From positions 1,426,001-1,490,000 of the forward strand of contig JAHDYR010000005.1 in the NCBI GenBank assembly GCA_019828565.1: a stretch of 64,000 nucleotides of DNA, written 5' to 3'. This document shows, piece after piece, positions 50,101 to 58,708 of the stretch (position 1 is the first letter of the stretch; each line of letters opens with the position of its first letter). The notes under the pieces are model-generated. The model had not been told where the DNA came from, made no database searches, and saw only the letters and a program-made list of their open reading frames with translations. Position numbers and translations under genes: made by a program. This DNA is from Carpediemonas membranifera. Lineage: Eukaryota; Fornicata.

Positions 50101-51745
50101 AAGGTGTCGTCGTAGGCTTGGATCAGGATAGCAGAGAGACGCTTCTCCCAGTCCTTCACCTGGCGCCGGAAGTTCTGGTAGTCATGTTCGAAGGAGTCGT
50201 CGCGCAGGTTAGCCGGGTCATACTCGCTCTGTGTGAACTTCTCCATGGCCCCTTCAAACTCGCCAAAGATGTGCTGGAGCTGAACAGAGAGGAGCTTGCC
50301 GCGCATGCCGCCGACTTCGATCTTCTGCACCTTGTTGAGCTGAAGAGCGGACTTCATCAAGCCGAGAATATCGTTGAAACGACCGAGCATGTTATCCATG
50401 CGACGGAATACGAGGTCCTCGTCAGGCCAGTGCTGTCTGACGCCCTTGTCGGGGGCTGCCTCGGGTACAGGGTGGGCACTACCGGCTCGAGGTGTCTTCA
50501 TGATGTTGGCTTCAAGGAGTTCCTCGGCCACGGTGTCCGCATACTGACGGTAAGTGTTCCTGAAGCTCGTGGCGACGTGGAGCACCTGCTCTAGGGATGT
50601 ACATGCGGCGTCCGGCTCCATCTTAAGAACCGTCTCCGGGTCCACGATCTGTCGGAACGTATCCTCAATAAGCTCGTCGCACATGCGTCTGACGATGCTG
50701 GTGATGCGGCGCTGGGTCTTGTAGTACCCGCTATGTCTGTGGATGAGCAGCAGAGTGTGGAACGTGGCTGTAAAGAGGCCGACCAGAGCCTGGTGGTCCG
50801 TCTCCTCCGTGACCTGGGACCACACCCGACGGAGGGGCTCGAGGTACGTGACGTTGTCGCTGGCCTCGACGATGGTCTGCTCGACTGAGCCGAGGACAGC
50901 GTCCAGGGCCGAGGAGAAAGAGGAACCCGTCTTGGCCAAAAAGTTACGGATGGCGGTGGAAGCCTGGGAGTTTAGCTGCTCCGAGATGCTCTGGAGGTTG
51001 TCTCGCTTCTTCTGCCAGAAGTCGACCTCTGCGATCGGTCCGGGGGTCGAGCCATCGATCGAATCCGTGTCCAGTTGGACCGCATGACGAATCTCGCGTG
51101 TCCAGTCGATGATGACGGTCTCGAGGGAGTGGACGGCGTCCTTGAGCACCTCGCGGTTAGACAGGTCGCCCTCGGAGTCCGTGATGACCTTATAGGCGGA
51201 TGACGGGACGGGGAGAGTCGTACGGCCGGACATCTTCCCTGCAAAGACGGTAGTCTGCGCAATAAACTTGTCAAGGTGCTTGGTAACGTCGCGGACCATG
51301 ACAGAGGGCCATTCTGCGGTGTTCTTCTGGTTCATGAGGGGTAGAGCGATCTGAGCCAGGAAGAGGTGGAGATGATCGAGCGGAGAGGTGGAAAGCTCGC
51401 CGTAGATGAGCTCGTTGCTGATGTTGTCGCCGGTGACGGTGGAGACGTTTTTCAGCTTGGTGAAGTAGACGGATTTCTTCCGGAATGCCTCGGGGAAGTG
51501 GACAGTGGGGATAACTACGTCGCCAGCCTCGATGTAGACAACGAGGGTGCGGTCAGTGTCCGTCTCAAGGAAGGTGAGCAACGTTTGGCTGCGTTAGAAT
51601 AAAGGGATAGGGCGTACACGTGGGAATCATCCTTAGTCATGTCAATCCACTTGGATTCACGTAGCTTCATGCTAGTCATGACGCGAGCACGCATCCAGTT
51701 GGTGCGAGCATCACTGAAGCCCTCGTCGACGTCGTCGGAAGGCAT
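38175..51745 (-). CDS. axonemal dynein heavy chain, outer-arm type
   Basis: Motor subunit of flagellar dynein; spliced product 4,492 aa from exons 51618-51745, 46022-51588, 45915-45991 and 38175-45881. P-loops: AAA1 GPAGTGKTET (about 46070-46100), AAA2 GDAGTGKSQT (about 45165-45195), AAA3 GLAGGGKT (about 44180-44210) and AAA4 GVGGSGKQS (about 43140-43175). The stalk coiled coil and microtubule-binding domain span about 41600-42450. The C-terminal half has PKSVWLGGLFNP, GAYIHGLYLEG and RGPTVWTFG, which fit outer-arm heavy chains (DNAH5/9/11/17 group) better than inner-arm single-headed ones. The exact alpha/beta/gamma class is uncertain. DNAL1, an outer-arm light chain, is encoded 2.5 kb away. 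Confidence 0.95.
45882..45914 (-). other. spliceosomal intron, 33 nt, in frame (dynein)
   Basis: Starts GTTTGTTCCC and ends TTTTTTACACAG. Its length is a multiple of three with no stop, so the reading frame continues through it. Removal turns GAWGC plus 11 extra residues plus FDEFNR into GAWGCFDEFNR, the universally conserved dynein AAA1 sequence. Confidence 0.92.
45992..46021 (-). other. spliceosomal intron, 30 nt, in frame (dynein)
   Basis: Starts GTGTGTTTTA and ends TTTTCTTACACAG; length 3n, no stop. Removal restores YVFNCSEQMDYRSLG, the conserved AAA1 sequence just after Walker A. Confidence 0.92.
51589..51617 (-). other. spliceosomal intron, 29 nt (dynein 5' end)
   Basis: Starts GTACGCCC and ends TATTCTAACGCAG. 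Joins exon 1 (42 codons plus 2 nt) to the main frame, giving DDSHV then QTLLTFLETD. Without it the large frame starts only at TTG 51581. Confidence 0.88.
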
Positions 51746-51771
51746 TCAATGCGTCTTTTGGTGTGTGAGAA

Positions 51772-51779
51772 TTTGGCGC
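51772..51779 (+). promoter_or_regulatory. TTTGGCGC element upstream of dynein gene
   Basis: TTTGGCGC, a perfect E2F-type octamer, lies 26 nt before the dynein ATG, opposite in orientation to the gene. A related TTTGGCGGG precedes the cyclin. Confidence 0.28.
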
Positions 51780-52002
51780 AACTTGAAAACGACTCGGGCC
51801 TTCCGCCGGGCCAAATAGGTCTGGCAGGTAGCCGTACGCCCCTCATACACCATTCTGCGTCCTCTCTCCCATTTTTGAATCGGAAAATTGTGAGGATGCA
51901 CAAACGTGAAGGCTGAGAATTATCAGTCTTCTCTAAAGTCCCCGACCCATTACATTTGTTCTTTAGTCGTGCGAAACTACATTCGCCCTCTCATTTATGC
52001 TC

Positions 52003-52425
52003 TTACTGGGACTCAGAAACAAGGGTGGCAGCAAAGCGATCGAGGTCGGACTGGCCGTGGGAGGTGATGCGGCGGCCACCGTTCTCGCACTTCTGGATGA
52101 TGTCCTTAGTCTCAAGCTGCTGAAGGATGTGGCGGATGATGGAGCCAGCGGCATCGCGGTGCTTGCAGGGGCAGACGCCGCGGTTGATGGAACCACCGTA
52201 GTAGGACTTGAGAGCGCCCATGCCGATGCCGTTGTTAAGATAAACCTTACGGGCGATTGAGGCAGCACGGATGTAGTACCAATCAGCGTCCATGGGAGCA
52301 AGCTCGGTGTGAGAGCCGGTCTTGACGAGGTTCACCCAAGTGGGGAGCTCAAGAGCGCCAGAACGCTTCAGGTACATGGCATAGAGCTTCACAAAACGGC
52401 TAGCGTTCACGTCCTTAACGAGCAT
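52003..52425 (-). CDS. RPS19: ribosomal protein eS19
   Basis: Component of the 40S head, needed for pre-rRNA maturation. 140 aa. Starts MLVKDVNASRFVKLYAMYLKRSG, the eS19 first helix. Then come PTWVNLVKTG, DADWYYIRAASIARKVYLNNGIGMG with the conserved Trp-Tyr-x-RAAS-x-AR-x-Y block, the Gly-rich GGSINRGVCPCKH loop and the C-terminal LQQLETKDII and GGRRITSHGQSDLDR. The expected length and a single exon. ATG 52425 is preferred to in-frame upstream codons because it aligns with family starts. Confidence 0.95.
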   Translation of the reverse strand: MLVKDVNASRFVKLYAMYLKRSGALELPTWVNLVKTGSHTELAPMDADWYYIRAASIARKVYLNNGIGMGALKSYYGGSINRGVCPCKHRDAAGSIIRHILQQLETKDIIQKCENGGRRITSHGQSDLDRFAATLVSESQ

Positions 52426-52799
52426 CGTGTTCTCTCTCGGCTGCGAAAAGGCCAAAGGAGAAAACCGGTTCAAACAAAAGTGGATAAAACTTAATAAAGC
52501 TTTGGTCGGGCCCGCTACCTTGTGTCGGGCCGAGAGGATCGTCTGAGGTGATTCTCACGAGCTGTTAGCGTTGTGTTATGAATATTGGCGATCAGAGTTT
52601 GATCAACAAACCTCATCTCAAACTCGAAAACAGCAAAGAGGCGGATGCATGATACAGTCGGGCATGTGTGATACTGGTGTACTCAACGGCCACTTGACCA
52701 TTGTTCATGACGCTCTCTTGAACGACTCATGATTTCTGGACGACACACTTCGAGGAGACTGGGATGGGGGTAGCTTTATACACACGGTAAGTAGTGGGC
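52426..52799. other. intergenic, nothing convincing
   Basis: Region between eS19 and thioredoxin (both minus strand). No gene, tRNA or convincing snoRNA box pair was found by eye. Confidence 0.45.
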
Positions 52800-53114
52800 T
52801 TAGGCAGTCTTGGCCTTCTCCACAAGGGAGCGGATGGCGCCCTCGTTGGCACCAACGACCTCACCGATCTGCTGGCCGGCCTTGAAGGCCTTGAAAGTGG
52901 GCATAGCGCGGATACCAGCCATAGCAGCGGCACCCTGGTTGGCATCAACATCGACCTTAACGCAGGTGACGTCGGGGTTGGCCTCAGCCATCTTCTCGAA
53001 CTTGGGGCCGATCATCTTGCAGGGAGGGCACCACTGGGCAAAGAAATCGACAACAACGGCCTTATCGCCATTGATAAGCTGCTGGAACTCCTCGAGGGTC
53101 TCGATAACCTTCAT
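52800..53114 (-). CDS. thioredoxin with CPPC active site
   Basis: A 104-aa single-domain thioredoxin for cytosolic disulfide reduction. From ATG 53114 it reads MKVIETLEEFQQLI, then VVVDFFAQWCPPCKMIGP with the redox cysteines at 29 and 32. TCVKVDVDANQ and the cis-Pro motif AMPTFKAFKAG complete the fold. The active site is WCPPC rather than the usual WCGPC; the second residue influences redox potential in known thioredoxins. A slightly longer frame exists (five residues upstream at 53129) but is not conserved. It has no targeting peptide. Confidence 0.94.
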   Translation of the reverse strand: MKVIETLEEFQQLINGDKAVVVDFFAQWCPPCKMIGPKFEKMAEANPDVTCVKVDVDANQGAAAMAGIRAMPTFKAFKAGQQIGEVVGANEGAIRSLVEKAKTA

Positions 53115-53352
53115 ATTGTCTTGTTTCAATTCTGTCTAGAATTTGATTCGGATCACCGCCGGGTCCATGAGATGACCACCCGAGACCACCGACCAGAACA
53201 GCTGCGAGGAATAGCTTTCGAGACATGCCCTGGATCGCCGTCGACCTCGGACAACCCCTCTTCATCCTCTCCCAAAAATCAAATTACTTACTTACTGACC
53301 AGAGATCAATCCCGAGCCCACAACGCTAATTTACCACAACCGGCGCTAATAC

Positions 53353-54093
53353 TCATATAGCGATAGTCTCCGTGTCCACTGGATCGAATCCACTCAGGTC
53401 CCCGTTGACGAGGAACGGCAGTAGCTTCCTGGTCGTGGGAGTCAGAGTCTCAGGGTCCGCGTCCACGTCCATCGTGGGCACGTAGTCGGCGGGGAGCTTG
53501 AAGCCCTTGCACACAACGAAGGCCTCCTGGGATGCGGCCCGGGATGAGGGCGGCTTGTGGATCCGAACATACGAGAAGAACAGTTCGAGCTGGGCCACAA
53601 TGAGAGAAGTATCCCCGCCCTTGAAAATTTTGGCCACAAAGTTGCCGCCCTCGCGCAGTACGAAGGTTGTAATAAGGATGGCAGCGGTAAGAAGCTGGGA
53701 TTGCATCATCGTGTCGAGATCATGGAGCCCAGTCACGTCAGGGGCACCGTCACACACTACTATGTCACTCTTCTGGCCCTCGAAGTGTGTGATGATCTGT
53801 TGCGCCGTCGTGGTGGAGCAGATGTCGCCTTGGAGCTGGATTACACCGGGAAGTGGCGCCATCTCGTTGAGATCAACGGCAATGAGGCGGATATCGTCTT
53901 TCTTCTCGGAACGCTCATAGATTACACGCGAAAGAACTTGGCTCCAGGAGCCAGGAGCGGCGCAGAGGTCTACAGCACGCTGAACGCCTTGGAGGACTGA
54001 GAAATTTGCGTCAATCTCCAGCAATTTGAATGCAGAACGAGCTCTCCAGCCCTCTTCCTTCGCACGACGGTAATACACGTCGCGCTCAGCCAT
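53353..54093 (-). CDS. FTSJ1: tRNA 2'-O-methyltransferase FTSJ1/Trm7
   Basis: Methylates riboses at positions 32 and 34 of the anticodon loop of tRNA-Phe, tRNA-Trp and tRNA-Leu in known systems, with separate partners for each site. 246 aa. RAKEEGWRARSAFKLLEID, the SAM motif VDLCAAPGSWSQVLSR, SDIVVCDGAPDVTGLHDLD, FVAKIFKGGD and SRAASQEAFVVCKGF are diagnostic. The catalytic K-D-K-E residues fall in those blocks. It is divergent from DNAL1. The gap holds a GCAGTTTATG motif 16 nt before this ATG and a CGCCAAAAC element. Confidence 0.96.
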   Translation of the reverse strand: MAERDVYYRRAKEEGWRARSAFKLLEIDANFSVLQGVQRAVDLCAAPGSWSQVLSRVIYERSEKKDDIRLIAVDLNEMAPLPGVIQLQGDICSTTTAQQIITHFEGQKSDIVVCDGAPDVTGLHDLDTMMQSQLLTAAILITTFVLREGGNFVAKIFKGGDTSLIVAQLELFFSYVRIHKPPSSRAASQEAFVVCKGFKLPADYVPTMDVDADPETLTPTTRKLLPFLVNGDLSGFDPVDTETIAI

Positions 54094-54109
54094 CGTCGAA
54101 AACGACGGA

Positions 54110-54119
54110 GCAGTTTATG
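54110..54119 (-). promoter_or_regulatory. GCAGTTT motif between FTSJ1 and DNAL1
   Basis: CATAAACTGC on the FTSJ1 coding strand, 16 nt before its ATG. The divergent DNAL1 gene begins 150 nt away. Confidence 0.38.
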
Positions 54120-54269
54120 CGAAAACGCCAAAACAGGCGATTCCTGGGTATAACAGCTTGCCTAGACGGCATAGTACCTCTTGCTCCCTCCAAGGGCCGC
54201 TTTTCAGTTTGAATTACTCAGACGCTGTGCGGCAAAAACCAGCGCTCAAGCTCACAACACTAGAAGAAG

Positions 54270-54874
54270 ATGCCGCCAAAAGGAATGAGCATAAAGGATG
54301 CTCTGAAGAAATTCGAGCAGAAGTCACAAGAAAAGGCCGCTGAGGCCACGCATATCAAGCTGTGGTTCCAGGATCCTCCTATTGAGCGCCTCGACGCAGC
54401 TCTCAAGCAATGCGTCAACTGCGAGTTTGTTTTCACGGTACATCCTAACACAGAAGACTTTCTCTGTCCACAAACAACATTGAGCGCATCAGCAACCTTC
54501 AAGGGCTCGACAAACTGAAGATCTTGAGTTTGGCGAGGAACTGCCTCAAGAAGGTAGAAGGACTGGACGCAGTAGCCTCCACTCTCGAGGAACTGTGGCT
54601 TTCGTACAACAATATCGAGCGCCTTCAGCCCATCACGGTCTGCCCCAAGCTCAAGGTTGTCTGTCTTGGGAACAACAACATCACCTCCCTCGCCGAAGTG
54701 GAGAAGCTGGCAGCCCTCGGGGAGCTCGAGGAGGTCGTGCTTAAGAACAACCCGTTCATGGATGGTATGAGCGAGCAGGAGTACCGCTTTGCAGTGATCA
54801 AGGCCATCCCGCAGCTTAAGAAGCTTGACGGGCGGCCTATCGAGCCAGATGAGAAGGAGCAGGCCCTAGCTTGA
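54270..54874 (+). CDS. DNAL1: outer-arm dynein light chain 1 (LC1/DNAL1)
   Basis: Leucine-rich-repeat light chain that binds an outer-arm dynein heavy-chain motor domain and tubulin. The spliced product is 191 aa, the family length. Exon 1 (54270-54424) gives MSIKDALKKFEQK, IKLWFQDPPIERLDAALKQC and VNCE. Exon 2 (54454-54874) continues RLSLSTNNIERISNLQGL, then LSLARNCLKKVEGLDAV and STLEELWLSYNNIERLQ. The segment NKLKVVCLGNNNI-type repeats, FAVIKAIPQLKKLDG and a DEKEQALA end follow. The intron (29 nt) interrupts the conserved NCE/RLSLSTN. This pairs functionally with the outer-arm-type dynein heavy chain at 38175-51745. Confidence 0.95.
54425..54453 (+). other. spliceosomal intron, 29 nt (DNAL1)
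   Basis: Starts GTTTGTTTTC and ends CATCCTAACACAG. Removal joins TGCGA to AAGACTT to give NCERLSLSTN, the conserved LC1 sequence. Confidence 0.93.
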
Positions 54875-55109
54875 GTCTGTTGTGTAAATTTACGATTTAT
54901 TCGCCGAGCCGGCTGTGTGGACTCAGCACGACCACGTGTTGGAACAAGCAAAAGAGATGGTACTGGTGATGTACACTCCAGTGTGTCCATTCTGTATCCC
55001 TAAGCCTCGGCTTGCCCAAGCGATCTCCGATTTAGGGAAGATCCGACGAATGATCGACCGCGGATCGGTCGCTCAAGAATTCTGCGAAAACTCCGCTTGA
55101 AAGAACAAT

Positions 55110-56402
55110 ATGGCTAAAGCGAAGGGAAGAAAGCGTTCAAACTCCACAAACAAGACCCAGAAGCCTGCTGTTCCCAAGCCTGCAGTGATGGAGCCCATCA
55201 TCGAAGCCAAGCCCGTGGAACCCGTTGCCCAGAAGCCGTCTGCTGTCCCCGAACCCACCAAGGTTCAGGCTCCCGTTGTTTCCACACCTGTTGCTGCTGT
55301 CAAGGCTGAAGCGAAGTTTTCTTCTTCCCCTGCGACGCTGAATAGGAACCGAAACCAGGCCACCGAGATGATCCGTCTCGATAAGGACATCCGCAAGCAG
55401 CTCAAGGCCCGCAACATCGAGCCCGCCTCCGACAAGGACCTTATGGACTTCTTCTTGGACGGTACTGTTCTGTGCCGCCTCGCCAAGCTTGAGGACTACA
55501 CCCCCGTGCCCAAGAACGGTGCCCAGAAGAGAGAGAACATCTCCTACTTCCTCAAGGAGCTCCAGGGTCTGGGTATGTCGAGCATCGTGCTCTTTGAGAC
55601 CAACGATCTTTACGAGGCGAAGGACCCCATTCAGTGCTACAAGACGATCCACTCTTACCTCAAGGAGATCCCGGTTGGTCCCATCGCACCCCTCAAGAAG
55701 GTGGTGAAGAAGGAGCATGCGCGCCCTGCTGAGCCCGAGCCCGAGGAGGTTGAGACGAAGGTCGAGACTCCAACTCCTCACCCCAAGATCGAGATCAAGG
55801 TCGAGGAGACCATCGTCACCAAGGCCGCACAGCCTGAAGCCGCTCCCGAGCCTGAGAAGGAAGAGGAGACTAAGCCCGAGCCTGTTGTTGCCGAGCCCGA
55901 GGTTGTTGTCGAGGAGGCGAAGGTTCCCATCGTCGAGGAGGTCAAGCCCGCCCCCGGCCCTGTCCGCGTCACCAAGCCCACACCTGCACCTGAGCCCAAG
56001 AAGGGAGAGCTTAAGGCCCCGCAGAGCCCCTCATACGAGATCAAGCGCGTCGAACGCAACCGCCGCGCCGGTACGTACACTTACACAATCAAGGTCCACT
56101 ACAACACGGACTTCGGCCAGTACATCGCCGTAACCGGCAGCATCCCCGCCCTGGGCTGCTGGGACCTCACCAGGGCCCTTCCTCTCGACTGGGCCGAGTC
56201 CAACGACGGATTCTGGGTCGGGAAGCTCACCATCCCCTTCTCTGGCAAGGAGGCGGTGCGGGCTGAGTACAAGCTCGTCTGCCTGTCCGATACGGGCGCG
56301 GTACGATGGGAGGCAGACCCAGCTGGCCCCAACAGGCTGCTGGAGCTGGCGTCCGACAACTCTCGGACGCTGAGATGGATCGATCAGGCGAACTGGAGGT
56401 AA
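55110..56402 (+). CDS. CH domain - CBM20 fusion protein
   Basis: A 430-aa protein with an unusual domain pair. After a basic, Pro/Val/Ala-rich N-terminus (1-85), a calponin-homology domain spans about 90-190: KDLMDFFLDGTVLCRLAKL, KRENISYFLKELQGLG and IVLFETNDLYEAKDPIQ. A Pro/Glu/Lys linker (about 200-300) follows. The C-terminal 120 residues form a CBM20 starch-binding domain: YTIKVHYNTDFGQYIAVTGS, IPALGCWDLTRALPLDW, the W-x-x-x-L strand and RAEYKLVCLSDTGAVRWE. CH domains usually bind actin, microtubules or signalling partners; CBM20 binds alpha-glucans. A link between cytoskeleton and glycogen/starch is inferred. I know of no standard family with this order. Confidence 0.88.
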   Translation: MAKAKGRKRSNSTNKTQKPAVPKPAVMEPIIEAKPVEPVAQKPSAVPEPTKVQAPVVSTPVAAVKAEAKFSSSPATLNRNRNQATEMIRLDKDIRKQLKARNIEPASDKDLMDFFLDGTVLCRLAKLEDYTPVPKNGAQKRENISYFLKELQGLGMSSIVLFETNDLYEAKDPIQCYKTIHSYLKEIPVGPIAPLKKVVKKEHARPAEPEPEEVETKVETPTPHPKIEIKVEETIVTKAAQPEAAPEPEKEEETKPEPVVAEPEVVVEEAKVPIVEEVKPAPGPVRVTKPTPAPEPKKGELKAPQSPSYEIKRVERNRRAGTYTYTIKVHYNTDFGQYIAVTGSIPALGCWDLTRALPLDWAESNDGFWVGKLTIPFSGKEAVRAEYKLVCLSDTGAVRWEADPAGPNRLLELASDNSRTLRWIDQANWR

Positions 56403-56511
56403 ATAGCATGGCATATGGTGATTTATGTTAATGTCTTGAGTTGTAGTAAGTGTTGCAGTCATCATTGTCGTCGTATCATTCTTGATCGCCTCCCAGACCG
56501 ACCCAGGCCCG

Positions 56512-57324
56512 TTAGAACAGCTGGACCATGACGTCGCTAACGACGTTGGAGAACAGGCTACCCACCTTCTGTAGCGGCGTCTTCTTTCTCCTGGTCGCGG
56601 GTCGGGCAGTCTGTAGTGGAGTCGGCGGCTGGGACCCGGGCTCGAGCGGCTTGGCAGTCTCTGGCCTGGCAGTCTTTGCCCCGTCCCTATGTGTGTGCAT
56701 GGCAGGTACTCTGGGCGTGCCTTGGACGAAAGCATGCATCTGGGGGCGCTTGGGCGATAGATCCTGGCGGGCGGTGATTACGGGGACTACGAGCACCTCC
56801 TCCGTCTCTGAGGGAGAGAGCGTGGGCACTGAGGGGTCATCGATAGCGTATTCCCCGCCGTGGAAGTTGCCGTATTCCTGAGGCGATAGTGGTCTGGCAC
56901 CAGGAGTGTAAGAGTCAATCTTGAACGAGCCGTCGAAGACTTCGAGGACCTTGCCAGACATGACGCTCTTGGGAGAGGCACAGCTAGAGCGTGTGCGAAG
57001 ATCGGCGGGGTTGATGGCGTCGTACGAAAGGTGCGAGGAAGGGGATAGCGAAGCGAGGCCGGGATATTCGTCAATTTCCACACCGTAGTTGTTCACGAAC
57101 GATTTTGCGCCTTGATAGATCGCGTTGCTCCTTTCTTCGGGACTTAGAGCTGGTTTTTGGTGTTTCGAGCGGTGATGATGGCGATGGTGCCGCCGTTGCG
57201 CGGTATTCATCTTTTCACGGTACTCTCTGCGCCTACGTGCTGATGGAAGCTCTAATTCGTCGACCATTGAGGTTGATTGGCGGTGAGTATACAGAAGATG
57301 CAGTTGATCTAGAATAGTGGCCAT
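56512..57324 (-). CDS. hypothetical protein
   Basis: A 270-aa ORF without recognised domain. The N-terminal part has a basic His/Arg cluster (RRHHRHHHRSKHQK) near residue 45-57. Then a Pro/Ser/Thr-rich, probably disordered stretch contains FVNNYGVEIDEYPG, SGKVLEVFDGSFKIDSYTPGA and PLSPQEYGNFHGGEYAID. The end is basic and then hydrophobic: KTPLQKVGSLFSNVVSDVMVQLF, possibly amphipathic. Translation could begin at Met20 (MVDELELPSARRR) rather than the first ATG at 57324. Nothing suggests a function. Both flanking genes are on the same strand. Confidence 0.68.
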   Translation of the reverse strand: MATILDQLHLLYTHRQSTSMVDELELPSARRRREYREKMNTAQRRHHRHHHRSKHQKPALSPEERSNAIYQGAKSFVNNYGVEIDEYPGLASLSPSSHLSYDAINPADLRTRSSCASPKSVMSGKVLEVFDGSFKIDSYTPGARPLSPQEYGNFHGGEYAIDDPSVPTLSPSETEEVLVVPVITARQDLSPKRPQMHAFVQGTPRVPAMHTHRDGAKTARPETAKPLEPGSQPPTPLQTARPATRRKKTPLQKVGSLFSNVVSDVMVQLF

Positions 57325-57415
57325 GACTCAATCAAAGAAATCTGGGGCAAATATTTGCTAGTATGGCCTGGCTGCACTCATATCAGACCAGCTGGAGTCG
57401 ATGCCACGGGCCCCT

Positions 57416-57455
57416 GCGATTTTTTGAAAAATCGCAAAATTTGACTTCAAATTTT
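57416..57455. repeat. two adjacent perfect 20-bp inverted repeats
   Basis: GCGATTTTTTGAAAAATCGC (57416-57435) is a 9-bp palindrome around TG. AAAATTTGACTTCAAATTTT (57436-57455) is a 9-bp palindrome around CT and starts at the very next base. They lie between the RIO2 stop and the start of the downstream gene, in a strongly AT-rich patch. They may act in RIO2 3'-end formation or the next promoter; unknown. Confidence 0.8.
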
Positions 57456-57498
57456 CGGATAATTTAAGCGATTTAAATGGTCGTCCGGCAGAAGCCCC

Positions 57499-58521
57499 CT
57501 AATCCGAGTTGTTTACCGCGCTGTCCTCCTCATCGCCGCCTTCAGCCTCATCCTCGCGAACAGCCTTGGAAACCATTTCAGAGATCTTATCAGTGATGCC
57601 GGATCTCCGGATCTCCTTGCGGATCGCGAGATCCTTCATCACGATCGCCTCTGTGACCTCATCGAACTGAGGTGCAGGTTTGGTCGACTCGAAGCCGAAC
57701 TTGCGCTTAAAGACAATCTGAATGCACCCAACATCCCGCTCAAAGTACTCGCGGGCCTCCTTGTGGTCTATAGCGAGCATCTGGGGGAAGTCTATCATTG
57801 TAATCTTCTCGTCCTGACCAATCAAAAGATTAAACTCGTTGAAGTCGCCGTGGACGACCCCATGCTGGGCCATACGGACGATGAGCGCCATGAGGCCGTC
57901 ATACACCATCTCTGGGTGCGCCATATTCGCTATGGTGTTCATGTTGAATCCGTCAACCTGGCTCATGACGACGGCGTGTCTGTTGACGTCGACTGGGGTG
58001 GGGGTGGGGAAGCCGTTGTCGTAGAGAACCTTCATGTACGCGAACTCCTTGAGGGCGGCGAGGCGAGAGAGATAGAGCCAGTTCGGGCTCTTCCGGTTGC
58101 CGTGGTAGTCGCGTTTGTTCTTGACTGCGCGGAAAGAAGTGCGGCCGAGGCGTTGGAACTTCACCACAAGGTGGTTCCCGTCAGCATCCTGGGCCATGTA
58201 GATGTCGGCCTCCTTGCCTACACCGAGCTTGGAGCCGAGGCCGGTGAGCTTGCCGCGCTTGTAGAAGGCGTGGAGGGCGAGGTAGTCGTAGCCCTCGTAC
58301 GTGAGGTGGTAGCCGTCGTTGCGGCCGCCAATATGCTGCACAAGCTTTCTGCGAAGAAGATCGTTCACAATCTTGGACACACCACCACGGCGTATGTCAG
58401 CAATACGCTCGATCAGTGGCATGGGAACCCACTCGTGGTTCTTCATGCCTTGCTCGATAGCGGTAAGACATCTGTAGTCTTCTGGCTCCAGATACTGCAT
58501 CGTCTCAACATCGAGCTTCAT
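57499..58521 (-). CDS. RIOK2: RIO2 atypical protein kinase
   Basis: Serine/ATPase-type kinase needed for late cytoplasmic maturation of the 40S subunit. 340 aa. The N-terminal winged helix is LEPEDYRCLTAIEQGMKNHEWVP to about residue 95. The nucleotide loop GVGKEADIYMAQ, LVVKFQRLGRTSFR, the RIO-specific LSRLAALKEFAYMKVLY, the catalytic loop VVHGDFNEFNLLI and the metal motif MIDFPQM are all intact. The C-terminus is shorter than in animals and acidic (EAEGGDEEDS). Start at 58521 matches family N-termini. It continues the ribosome-assembly theme with KRR1 and eS19. Confidence 0.96.
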   Translation of the reverse strand: MKLDVETMQYLEPEDYRCLTAIEQGMKNHEWVPMPLIERIADIRRGGVSKIVNDLLRRKLVQHIGGRNDGYHLTYEGYDYLALHAFYKRGKLTGLGSKLGVGKEADIYMAQDADGNHLVVKFQRLGRTSFRAVKNKRDYHGNRKSPNWLYLSRLAALKEFAYMKVLYDNGFPTPTPVDVNRHAVVMSQVDGFNMNTIANMAHPEMVYDGLMALIVRMAQHGVVHGDFNEFNLLIGQDEKITMIDFPQMLAIDHKEAREYFERDVGCIQIVFKRKFGFESTKPAPQFDEVTEAIVMKDLAIRKEIRRSGITDKISEMVSKAVREDEAEGGDEEDSAVNNSD

Positions 58522-58664
58522 CCTGGCGTGCGATAACGGAGGATGAGCGAAAGGACGGGTTAAAGTGCACGGTCATTGATCTTTCGGGGGTGGGTTTATG
58601 AGCCTACTATGGATTCTATACGGGTGCAAAACACCCCTGGAATGCTTGGCTGTGTCTCTTCAAT

Positions 58665-58674
58665 GTGCAGTTTT
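58665..58674 (+). promoter_or_regulatory. GCAGTTT motif upstream of 58709 gene
   Basis: GTGCAGTTTT, 34 nt before ATG 58709, the same orientation and spacing class as METTL1. Confidence 0.38.
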
Positions 58675-58708
58675 GGCAGTGTTTGACGACGAGCGTAACA
58701 AACCAACC

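Noticed and set aside
38220-50594. Many plus-strand frames opposite the dynein gene, up to 509 codons
   Set aside because: They are antisense shadows of a conserved dynein coding region.
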